The position numbers were made by a program, and so were the translations under genes. Of a DNA stretch of 64,000 nucleotides, positions 1 to 11,456 are shown piece by piece. Positions within the stretch are counted from its first letter, which is position 1. The number at the start of each line of letters is the position of its first letter. The notes under the pieces were generated by a model that was not told where the DNA came from, did not search any database, and saw only the letters and a program-made list of their open reading frames with translations. Origin of the DNA: Saussurea involucrata (Eukaryota; Streptophyta; Magnoliopsida; Asterales; Asteraceae); NCBI GenBank assembly GCA_033807775.1, contig CM066326.1, positions 91,612,873 through 91,676,872 on the forward strand. The letters are read 5' to 3'.

Positions 1-462
1 CTTTTTAAATTACATTTTAGGTGTTATTATTGAATTACTTATCATATTATCTAAAAAAAACAATCTATTAAATACAGCATACAACAAAAGGGTGGACTTA
101 TGTATGTCCGAGCCTTATTTTGCAAGTAGGATTCTTTTGTTAGTTATGAACGGTCCACCCGCTAAACTAAAAGGGGTGCTCCGGGATATTAAAAAATACA
201 AGGAACATAACCAAAAAACCGAAAAAAGTATCTTAAAATTAACCGAAAAAGTCTAAAGATCAACCAAAAATCTTGAGTATAAAAATAAAGTCAACACCAT
301 GGGACCCTTATCTTATATATATAGCATATGATCACCAACTCTTTCAAACATCACACCAAGTCTAGCAATGTAAGGAGGTTGCTTTGTTTTAGGGCATCCC
401 CAAAATTTAATGGAAAAGAAATGTGAAATCCCTTATCTTGTATGAACTAGTCAACAAAATTA

Positions 463-507
<45 letters not shown>

Positions 508-621
508 GATATTGATGGAAATGTCAAACCACAAGAAATTCTTGGATATGCTTCACCTTAACATCTTTAATATGGTCTCTGTTAAAAGGACAGTCACAAA
601 CATATATATATATATATATAT

Positions 622-1076
622 ATGTATGAGATCATTTGAGAAGTGTGAAAGATATTTTTTTTTTACTGATGATCACTTTTAATCAAATTCTCTCTCATAA
701 ATTGCGGCTTAAAAAGAAATTGATCCGGTGCATCTCGGTACATCTCATCCTAATGTTCGTCTATTTTTCATATAACGGTTGATAAACACTTCTCACCTCT
801 CACCAAATTTAGCACGTCTCACCGTAACCCAACCCTATATAGGCATGAGATCATGTGAGAAATGTCATTTTTGGTGAAAAATACTTTTAAACCGTTGATC
901 ACTTTTAATCAAATACACTCCCATGAATTGCGGCTTAAAAAGAAATTAATCCGGTCCATCTTATCTCGGTGTATCTCATCCTAATGTTCGTCCATTTCTC
1001 ATCCAACGGTTTATAACCACTTCTTACGCTTCTCGCCAAATTTAGCACTTCTCACCGAAACCCAACCCTATATATA
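622..1076 (+). repeat. Two tandem copies of the 'GAGAAG' MITE family
   Basis: About 622-838 and 842-1070. Each starts with GAGATCAT-TGAGAA, contains a GATCACTTTTAATCAAA block and TTGATCCGGTGCATCTC-type block, and ends CACC-(G/A)AACCCAACCC. The same family recurs within MCCA introns. Confidence 0.75.
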
Positions 1077-1298
1077 TATATTTTGGGTTCACGTGAGACC
1101 AACATGCTTTCGTGAGACAAAAAAACTAACACTAAACCTTCACAGTGATTCATTGTGAAGATAAGAAAAACAACAAACTTTCATAGCAAAAACACTGTGA
1201 AGGTTTATCATCACAGTACCTTCACAGTCTTTTGCTATGAAGGTTTAGTGTTAATTCTTTGGTCTCACGAAAATAGTCTGGCCTCACATGATCTCAAG

Positions 1299-1343
<45 letters not shown>

Positions 1344-1597
1344 TAAAGGGAAGTGGGGTGGGTAACGAAAACTCTTTCATAAAATTCTAACGACTTGTAA
1401 GCCCCACAAAGCCATTGGACACCCATACACGTATACGCATAAAATGGTATCAAAGTCAATTCTAAAATCGTATTAAGGCCCACAAAGGCACCAACCAAAA
1501 AATAACATTATAGACAGATGGTCAAACACATTTATTAAAATGTATGTGAGGTCAAGTGCTGAGATACAGATAATACGACCCGTTAAACTTGTAAACT

Positions 1598-1790
1598 GAA
1601 GAACACCCCGATAGCCTTTCATCTGGACGGTATGCACTTATACATACAGGTAAACTGTAACATACACACGTGCATATGCACAAGTACATAATGCACGTGT
1701 GCATAAAAACCAAAAAAACAACATAATTTACATGTATGCACAAGTGCATATCATCCAGATAAAGGGTCACCAGCGTGTTCTTCAGTTTTC
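1598..1790. repeat. Palindromic GTGCATA-rich MITE
   Basis: Long imperfect inverted repeat: GAAGAACACCCCGATAGCC on the left faces its diverged complement ending at about 1787. The centre contains alternating GTGCAT and ATGCAC words. A related copy is at 11225-11388. Confidence 0.7.
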
Positions 1791-2738
1791 TCTTTTTTTT
1801 AGGTTAAAAGCCCAATTCAGCCTAAATAGTGCATCTTGATTTTAAAATATTAGGATGTTGAACAATCCAGTTATATACATTGTTATGCTTTTACATCTTA
1901 ATTTAAGTTCGAAAAAGATTATAGTAGATTAAATGATTTAATATAACTTTTTGAAAACATATGTTGATTGACAAGCAACCATTTCCCAAACCGTGTAAGC
2001 AGCGCCGGAGCAACGACCCGCAAGCAGATTCCCCACAGGCGGGTTTGTTTAATAAAAAAAAAATTGTAAAAGTTTTTAGGCTCATTAGCCTAATGGCAAA
2101 CCGGGCCCGTTTATAACACGGGTATGAGCAACTTATTAAGCCCGCAAACGGGTTTGGATTTACTATATGAGGCCCACTGGACATAACAAATAGGATAACC
2201 TGGTCTAATCCCGCAAATGATCACCTTTAATATCAAGAATGAAATCACCATGTCAAAATATTGCCGCGTGCTTTAGTATGTGGGCAAAGGATAGACCCTC
2301 GTACGTCGCACGTTTCCTGGACCCTGCCTCTTAATGGGACATATTGGATTACTTTGGTTTGGTTTTTGGATCAAACATGAACATATTCAAGAGGCTAAAG
2401 GCAACAACGATAATCTAAATATTAGCGGAAATTGTACATGACTTAAATGAGAAATGTTGTTGTTTGTAAACGTATTGTATTATTATAATATACAACGGCC
2501 ACACGAGCCTTTACCTCCAAACCGGGAATTTTGGAACCGACTGCTGCATGTTACGGTTATCTACACCTCCATGTTATGCAGCTGCAGCCTGTCCAAACAA
2601 ATTTTAATCGGTTAAAACCGAAAAAATGCACACTTCTATCGTTAAGGGGTAGCCAATATTCTATTTCTAGCATAGAGAACAAAGTAGAAGGCCGGTCTAA
2701 GAGCATCTCTACCAGCTATGCTAAAACATAGATTTTAG

Positions 2739-3109
2739 AGCATCTCCAATAGCTATGCTATAATTTTTCTATAATAGAGTATGAAAAGTCAAAATCTCTG
2801 TTAAAAAATTACATCCATCTCCAACAACTACTCTATTTTAGCAATCCTAACATTAACTATATTAATATAATATTTAATACATATAATAAAATATTGTTTC
2901 TTTCCTACACATTTAATTTAAAATTCTTTTATTTGTGGAAATCAATTATAATATAGTTTCTCTTTCTTCTATAAAGTTTTAGTGATTTCTCTAACTTTCT
3001 CTTTTTTCTATTTTAGCATACAAGATAGCGTTACTGTTGGAGCAAATTTTTTGTTGTTGCTAAAATCCCTCTTTTCTCCATTTTAGCATAGGTGTTGGAG
3101 ATGCTCTTA
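2739..3109. repeat. MITE with GAGCATCTCCAA terminal inverted repeats
   Basis: Left end GAGCATCTCCAATAGCTATG; right end CATAGGTGTTGGAGATGCTC. The interior is AT-rich without coding potential. Related copies are at 4203-4450 and, more diverged, 5127-5572. Confidence 0.7.
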
Positions 3110-3371
3110 GAGATTTAGGGTATATTTTTGCTCCAACATCTATGTTATAGTTATACCATATGCTAAAATAGAGAAAAGAAGAGAGAGGGTAGAAAATAGA
3201 AATCTCCAAATTTGGAGAAATCTCTAAAAATCCATATTTAAGAGAAAGAAATAATATTTAATTCCTTCTTACTAATAGGAGACGTTGAAATCAAGTGTTT
3301 CGGAGAAAGAAATAATTTATTAAATGTATTGAATATTATTTTAATACTACAATAAATGATAGTGTTTTTAG

Positions 3372-3435
3372 CTTGGTAGAGTTGGCTTGCAAGGCTTTTC
3401 TTCCACCCTAGGCCCGAGTTCGAATCCTGTTAGTG
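3372..3435 (+). repeat. tRNA-like element (SINE head or tRNA relic)
   Basis: A-box-like TGGTAGAGTTGG at 3374-3385 and B-box-like AGTTCGAATCC at 3417-3427, with 43 bases between their starts, match an internal RNA polymerase III promoter. No intact tRNA fold is visible, so a tRNA-derived SINE is more likely than a working tRNA gene. Confidence 0.6.
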
Positions 3436-3821
3436 TCATTTCCTTAGTTTTTAGCTTCTAATTTTAGATTTATTATGTTTCTTTAAAAAAAAGTTGCAAT
3501 AAAAGACTTGAACACGTGATCTCACATAAAAAAACAATGAACTAACCAATGATGATTTTGTGAAAAATATCCCTATATTTGTTCTTATAGTCAAATGGTG
3601 TCACCGCTTGAAAAAATTTCTGGGTCCGTCCCTGGATATACTGATTTGGTTTCTTAGGACTTATAAGGGACTTATGATTCACTTGATCACTTCCAATAAA
3701 ATGAAGGGCTGCATGTCATGTGTACAAATGGTGCATGCTCGAAGCCAGAAAAAGAAAGCTAGTATAATCATGAGGTCAAAAGAAAGGGGGTTGACCAGCA
3801 AATATGCAAAAGTAAAGGGGG

Positions 3822-3995
3822 TTAACAAGAAAATATCGCATGATAATTATGTAAGAATCTTGAAGCCATGGTTATGAGTAATGAATAATTTTGCCTAACC
3901 TTGACTTTGAAGAGAACGCTATTGTCGGAAACTTGTTGGCCAGGAGTGACTTGAAGCCCACTAACGACGCCAGAGATCGGTGCCGTCAACACATG
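3822..3995 (-). other. MCCA: MCCA exon 15: end of biotinyl domain, with a possible C-terminal extension
   Basis: Acceptor AG at 3996-3997, then HVLTAPISGVVSG and QQVSDNSVLFKVK, matching the family's last strand. Related proteins stop within a few residues of this point. Here the frame stays open for 25 more codons to TAA at 3822-3824. Either the protein has a short basic tail, or a GT at 3898-3899 is used as a donor and the stop lies in an exon I could not recognise. Confidence 0.75.
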
Positions 3996-6900
3996 CTATT
4001 TGATAATCAAGGGGGGTAAAATTGGAAAGTATTAGTAATTGATTTTCGATACGAATTACTCCCTCCGTCACAAAGTAAGTGTCTGTTTTGGAAAGTATGT
4101 CTACTTTCAATTCTACCCTTAATTATGAGATGGATAAATTCATTACTCCATGTATTATTAAGGGCGAAAATGTCATTTAGTTAGTTAAAAAGTGTAATCG
4201 TTAGGGCATCTCCAATGTAATTCTCTATTTTACTCTTTATTATAGAGTCTAAAATAAAGAATGTGTTATGTCTTCTCCAATGTATTACTCAATTTTCTAC
4301 TCTAAAAGAGAATATTCCAAGTATATTCACTTTTCTACTCTAGAAAAAATAGAGATTATGAATAGTGTTTCTCTATATCTAGAGAGTTACTATTCATTTC
4401 TCTATTATAGAGAGTAAAATAGAGGGTTTATTGGAGATGTTTCTTAGTAAAATAGAGGGTTCATTGGAGATGGTCTTACACATTATCTAAAACTGTATGT
4501 CTTTTTTATTAGAGTAAATTATGGATTTGGTACATGTGGTTTGCTGATTAACGGATTTCGTCCCTACGCTTCACTTATTATGGATTTGGTGCCTGTGGTA
4601 TGCAATTTCTGTTGGATTTGGTCCTTCGGCCTAACGACCGTGTACCAGGTCCGTTAAAGTCGAGGGCATAAAGGTCTTTTTGTCAATTTTCTTTATAGCC
4701 CTTGATTTGAAAAGATTAATTTAAAAAAATGGCAAAAAGACAACAAGGACCAAATCCGTAATTTACTCTTTTGAGTATGAACAATATTTTGAGACGGAGG
4801 GAGTATTAAGTTTGTGATTTTATTGTAGGTAGAATGGTTTTGATTTTCAAACCTCCATTTTCATTGCTTCCATGACCAACATGGGTTGCCCTTCTTTGAC
4901 TTCCATTCCATCTTTGACTAGAACCTTAATCACCAGACCGGACATGGGGGCGGTGACGGTCCCTGGAGGATGGGCTGCGGATTCGAGATTTCTGTGTTGA
5001 TGGGTTTCAAGGTTGTCCAACAAATCGAGCCCCATTTTTTGCTTAAACTGATGATGGTCTGAACCATGCCATATGTGAATGTGCTCGGTTTGATCCTGCA
5101 AGTTGTAACAAAGTGGTTAACAGGCATGGAACATCACCAACAGATTCTCCAGAAGATTTTGGGGATTTTTGGCTGATTTTGAGCTCAAATAGATTCTCCA
5201 AAACGGAGAAAATGAGGATATTGGGGATTTTTGGCTGATTTGGGGCTCCAACAGATTCACCAAAACTTACTCCAAAACGGAGGAAGTAAAAGAGAGAGGG
5301 TAAATGTCTCCAAATTTGGAGAATTCTCTAAAAATGATTACTAATGAGAGAGAAATAGTTTTTTTTTTTAATTATTTCAACCACTAAGAGTCGTTGAAAT
5401 TAAATGTTTAGGAAAAAGAAATAATATTTAATTAAATGTATTGAATATTTTAATAATATAATCAATGTTGTAATCTCTAAAATGGAGAAGCTGTTGGAGT
5501 TGATTGTAATTTCTTTTTGAGATTTTGATTTGTGATTATCAATATTGGAAAATCTATTGAAGATGCTCTAAAAAACCTGTGTGTCTCGCTTTCCCTTTAA
5601 TTTCTTTTTCTTTTTAAATAAACCAAACACACCCAATATGTCCCACCAGAAGGTGGGTTCCGGGGAGGGTGGGATGTATGCAAACTTGCCCTCTATCCCA
5701 AAGAGTAGGGTGGTTGTGCAAAGTGTTCGTGAAGAAATGATAAAGGTGGCTAATTTTTTTTACCGAAATAGATAAATATGAAGAATTTGAAAAAACGATC
5801 CAACTGTTAACCCACCAACCGTACCATCCCTATGCCTATCCTTTACTTCTCCATAACCCTTCCTCCCGTCTACGCTAGCTACGTATTCCCACTCCTAGTC
5901 ATCTTTTCTTTTTAATCTTTCTAGAGTGAATTGTGTAATTGGTCCCCGTGTTTTGATATTTTTTAGGATCCCTATGTTTATTGTGGATTTGGTCCTTGTG
6001 GTATTCAATTTGTCTTGGCCATGGTCCCTCTGACTAACGCCTTCGTCAACTCCATTAAATCAAGGGCCATTTTAGCCTTTTTGCCTATTCTTTTGTCTTT
6101 TAATATTTTTATACATCACGCAACCACTACAAAATTATATGTTTTCTGAACACATTTCTACGGGCCAAAGTTTTTGTGGACCATAATCAGTAATTAAACG
6201 GCATCCAAATGCATATGCTAAGTTCATAGGAAGAATACAAAAAGAGGTGGTGCACCTTGAAATAACTGGCCAGATTCACATTCTTGCTTATCCCGTCAGC
6301 CTTCACTCTGAAATCATGGTCTCCCAAGTGTATTACGGTGACTTCAAGAGCAAGAAAGCTGCTTTCCTCCATCTGCAAATATGTATCGAGCACAGTTAGG
6401 TCTGGGACGGACCCAAAGAAGGGCCACCAGTGGCACGTGCCACCGTATTATATCTCCGCTGAAAGGTTAAAATTTTTACGTTTATGAAAGGTGCAACTGT
6501 ATCGTTTTAGAAGGGGCCACCGTATGATATTCAAAAATTCAAGAAGGTGCAACTGTATCGTTTTAGAAGGGGCCACCGTATGATATTCAAAAGTTCAAGA
6601 GGGTGCAACCGTACCTTGTAATCAACCACAAAGAACTCTTGAAATCAACCAGAAAACTGAAAACAAAAACTCTTAAAATCAACCCAAAAAACCAAAAAAG
6701 TCCATCGAAATCAATAAAAAAAACATAAAAATCCCTCGAAATCAAGCAAAAAGCTTTAAAATTCTTTTGAAACGGTGGAATTAAGCTAAAAACACATCAG
6801 GTGTATTGAACGTTGGTAACACGTCGATAAAACAGTGCTTTTTGTAATTATTTGTTGTCTATATCATATGGTGCCACCGTATGAAAAAAAAAAATTGGAC

Positions 6901-9900
6901 CCGCCCCTGGGTTCCAACGAGAACTACCTCTTCTGGTGAAGACGGTGAGAACACCTTGGAGCTATAGTCCGAAGGTGTATGAAAGCAGGTGAAGGTGGGT
7001 GAAGGTAGTTGAAGGTCCGGTCTCCCTTACAACCATGCACTGAAGTTCCATTTATTACAAAAATATGCGGTGCCATCAGATTAAAAAAAACTCATCTACA
7101 GGGCTCAGAAGTGTTCTCATCGTTCTCACCAAACTCAATTGTTCTCACATGATGTTGAATGCATTAAAGTTGGATGAAGCATGTAGTACTAAAACACATT
7201 ATCGAGATTGAAAAGAGAATAGAATGTTAATTCAACCTATTATAAATCTTATGATAGTACCTTGATGAGGTAATTCCCATTCGGAAGATAACTGATGGAA
7301 AGCGTCAGGTTCTCCGAGTTGTTATCACGGTATTCATTCTCCCACTCTAGTTCTATTGTACGCGTGGCATGATGGTGGAGTCTAAACGGAGGGTGTGTAT
7401 ACCACACGGGCAACCCCCCTAAAAAGTGCATTTATTAATGATTATTAGTATTAAGTAGCTCTTGCTTAAATACTCCCTCTGTCCTAAAATAAGTGTCCAC
7501 ATTTCTATTTTAGTTTGTCCCAAAATAAATGTCCACTTTTAAAAGTAAGGGGTTGTTTGGTTGGTTTTCCATTAAGTCCTGTATGGATAAAGCTGACTGT
7601 GTAGATTAATATGGCTGTATAGATTGGAAGGGTTTTTAATTGAGATGGTTCTTTTATGGAAGAAACGTGCTTTTTACTTGGGAGGGATAAGTTCGGAAAA
7701 AAAATTGGCTTCCCTCGCTTTCTCTTAGAAGCTTACCGAATAAGCCATTTTCTATATCATTAAACCACTACCAAACAATCATGTATAGCTGAACGAATAA
7801 GTTGCGAGTCCCATTAAGCTCATTAAGGGGTTGTTTGGCAGTTTCAGAATGGTTTGATGCAGAATGATTAAGAGGCTCTTATGATATATTGCAAAAAGAA
7901 ATATGGTTTTTTGGTAATTGTTTAGAATGAAATTAGGGTGCTGAATGGTTAAGGGAGGCCCATTAAGACGCAGATTTGTTTTTGCCAAACAAGATTCACC
8001 TCTTAGCGATTCAGAGGTTGCCTCTTAATGGAACTATTAAGAGGTAAACAAACAGCCCCTAAGTGTCTATTTTCCCATTCTGACCTTAAATATGAGATGG
8101 AGAAAAACTTACCCCTCTATTATTAAGAGTAAAAACGTCATTTAGTTAATTAAAAAGTGTAATGATTACACATTCCTAAAACCGTGTTTCATTTTCATTG
8201 TGGACATTTATTTTGGGAGGGAGGGAGTAAATTGCAAATGTTCTTAAAAGGAAAAGGTCTCCAAGTTTACCGGGGGTATTTTTCTTCAATAGTGTATGCT
8301 CCTTTTCACAAATACATGCAGCTACTAAGGCTGCACTATATTTAGCAGCATCATATGCTGCCTTTGCTGATACCGAATCATTTGGTGTCACGAATAAGTC
8401 GTCTTTAAAATGATCTATAAAATGGGTTTCAAGTTCACCGTTCTCGAATGCCCTGTGGTTAGCAAGTTTGGAGAGAAACTCGATATTTGTGGGCAAACCT
8501 GCAACCTGCAAAAACAGGCGCACAAGATATTACAATATTAAAAAGAGAGTTTGAACCCCAATTAAATGATGGTCCAAATCCAAATCCATTTCCTTTCAAG
8601 AATGTAAGTTGTTTCTCATTTAAATACCTTTTTATTTAACTTTTAGAGTGAATTACACTGGTAGTCCCTGCGGTTTGCTCAAACTTTGGATTTGGTCCCT
8701 AAAACAAACTATCTACTTTGATGGTCCCTAATTTTTCAATTTCATAACACTCAAGGTCCCTCGAATTAACACCGCCGGTTAACCGTTAAATGAGGCAAAT
8801 CATTATTTGGGAATCTACAGGGGCCAAAAGTGTAATTCACTCTTGACTTTTTTATTTAAATTTTTTTATTAAAAATGTTTTTATTCACATATTTATATAA
8901 AAAAAATTATTCACATATAATAATCAAATTATTTTTTAACCATACTCAAAATATTTTTTATCAAAAATTATTTACATTTAAAAATATTTGTATTCGTGTA
9001 TTTATTTAAAAAAATTATTCACATATAATAATCAAAATACTCTTTTGTTAATCGTATTTAAAATATTTGAATCACAATTAATGTTAAATAAGATATTTGA
9101 ATAAATTAATTTAAATATTTAAAATTCCTGGATTCGCCACTGATTGCATGTTATGCAAGATTCAAGTAATATTATGCAAAATACCAGAAATGAAAGTGCA
9201 TCCCAACTAGTTTCAGACAAGAGTCCCATTGTTGTTGAAGCATAAGGATGCATAGGGTAATAAGATTATTAGCTTAATCGGGGGAAGTAACACTGGTTAA
9301 AACATTGACCGATTACTAACACCTTACAAAAGGATCGTGTGAGAAGTTGAGGTTGATGTGAGAAGCATGAGAAGTGGATATGAACCGTTGATCACTTTCA
9401 ATCAAATTCCCTCCCGTGAATTGCGCCTTAAAAGGAAATTGATCCGGTGCATCTCATCCTGATGTGCATCCATTTCTCATCGTCGATAACCACTTCTCAC
9501 GCTTCTCACGTTAACCTCAACTTCTCACCGAAACCCAACCCATTATATATATATATATAGGCAAAGGATCATGTGAGAAGTTGAGGTTAACGTGAGAAGC
9601 GTGAGAAGTGGATCTAAACCGTTGATCACTTTTAATTAAATGTCTTTCCATGAATTGCATCTTAGAAGGGAATTGATCCGGTGCATCTTATCTTGGTGCA
9701 TCTCATCCTAATGTGCATCCATTTCTCATCAAACGGTTGATAACCACTTCTCACGTTAACCTCAACTTCTCACCGGAACCCAACCCTCAGCCCCCATCAG
9801 AATAGACAAGTTTTTATCAGAGCGAGTGAAAAAGATAACCGTTTAAACTAACTGCCGTAAAATTTGAGTAATGCAGTATACCTGAAACTTGGATAAAGAA

Positions 9901-10773
9901 TCCTTCAATTTAACTAATGCGGCAGCACGGTTCTCTCCCCAAACTACGAGTTTAGCAATCATAGGGTCATAATGCATGCTTACAGTGTCCCCTTCTTCAA
10001 CTCCAGTCTCAACTCGAACTGATGCAAGTGAAATCAAGAAAAATATCATAAAAGGTACCAACATACAGGGTTGGGTTCCGGTGAGAAGTTGAGGTTAACG
10101 TGAGAAGTGGTTATCAACCGTTGGATGAGAAATAGACGCACATTAGGATGAGATGCACCGGATCAATTCTCTTCTAAGACGCAATTCATGGGAGGGCATT
10201 TGATTAAAATTGATCAACGGTTCAGATCCACTTCTCACGCTAACCTCAACTTCTCACACGATCTTTCGCCTATGTTTAATATATATTAAAATTGCCAATA
10301 AAAATATTCACAAGTATAATACATCATAGAAGGGTCCAAATAAGGGTCTGAATGATTTTAGGAATAAACTGGCAGCTGCATTGCTGACACTAGTGGTGTC
10401 TTTGACCTTAACGAAAGAATTCTAGTATATCAAACATCAGTGGAATTATTAAACTACTGATTATTTGAGAAGGTTAACAGAAGTACCTATATGTATCTTA
10501 TCATATGTTCTGCAGAAAAGGATGTTTTAACTTATTGATGCTGATATTGAAGGCTATATTGGTCATAAAACTACAATTTTGTTCTTTAATAACTTTGTGT
10601 CATGTGTTTAAAGCAGACAAACCGACAAACAATGCAAAACATACCACTTGCTGAGACTGGAACAGGGCGGTAATGTTGAAGAACTCCGGTTGCTGGCAAA
10701 AAACCTCTTGGCACATTTTCAGCATATATTCGAGCTTCAAAAGCATGCCCTGCAAATTCCAATTAAACAAATA

Positions 10774-10827
<54 letters not shown>

Positions 10828-11138
10828 ATAGAGGGGGATTCATGAGAAAACCTCAAATAAATGAAAAACTAAAAAACACCTTATCAACCGTTAGATTAGA
10901 TGATTAACCAGTCGGTTACAACACTAATTTTTAATTAAAAAATCTAACCCTACCCCCAATTTTTTATGCGAAAAAAGACAAAAAAAAAACAAAATTCGAA
11001 TGAAATAAATTACACCAAAATACGATCATATTTTTCTCATTAATTTGACATCCATATTGATATATTTTTTATTTTTCATCCGTTTTTTCGAGGTTTTCCG
11101 GTTTTCCATTTCTTTAGTGTTTTCCGCTGAACCTGGCC

Positions 11139-11191
<53 letters not shown>

Positions 11192-11423
11192 GTTCAGTGG
11201 AAAATCTCAAAATATGAAAAAATAAGGAACGCCCTGATAACCGTTCATATGGACGGTATGCACATGTGCATACAAGTAATTGAAGTTGCTTTTTGGTTTT
11301 TATGCGCACGTGCATATACACGTGTGCATGTTACAAATTACTTGTTTGCACATGTGCATACCGTCTAGATGAATCGTTACCAGGGTGTTCAGCTTTTAAT
11401 TTTTTTTATGGTCTTCCCCTGAA

Positions 11424-11456
<33 letters not shown>

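Larger units (their letters stand above)
1..3821. other. Repeat-rich sequence downstream of MCCA; no gene seen
   Basis: Apart from the MITEs, tRNA-like element and microsatellites listed separately, I find no open frame resembling a protein. The open frames at 1155-1346, 1903-2184, 2531-2731 and 3560-3877 have no recognisable motif and overlap repeats. An ATT microsatellite is at about 463-506 and AT runs at 602-623 and 1304-1334. Confidence 0.6.
6256..8505 (-). other. MCCA: MCCA exons 11-13: linker between carboxylase and biotinyl domains
   Basis: Exon 11 (8271-8505) starts VAGLPTNIEFLSKLANH and ends in the variable stretch before the linker. Its donor is inferred at GTAAAC after the codons for NTP because this keeps phase with exon 12. 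Exon 12 (7261-7418) encodes WYTHPPFRLHHHATRTIELEW. Exon 13 (6256-6372) encodes LALEVTVIHLGDHDFRVKA. This is the least conserved part of the family, so the exon 11/12 junction is the least certain one. Confidence 0.85.

Noticed and set aside
3372..3435. Functional tRNA gene
   Set aside because: A and B boxes are present but acceptor and anticodon stems do not pair; more like a SINE head.
3560..3877. 105-codon open frame on the plus strand downstream of MCCA
   Set aside because: It overlaps MCCA exon 15 antisense and a repeat fragment, has no domain and no splice context.
6284..6487. Plus-strand frame across MCCA exon 13
   Set aside because: Antisense shadow of a coding exon; composition follows the MCCA codons.
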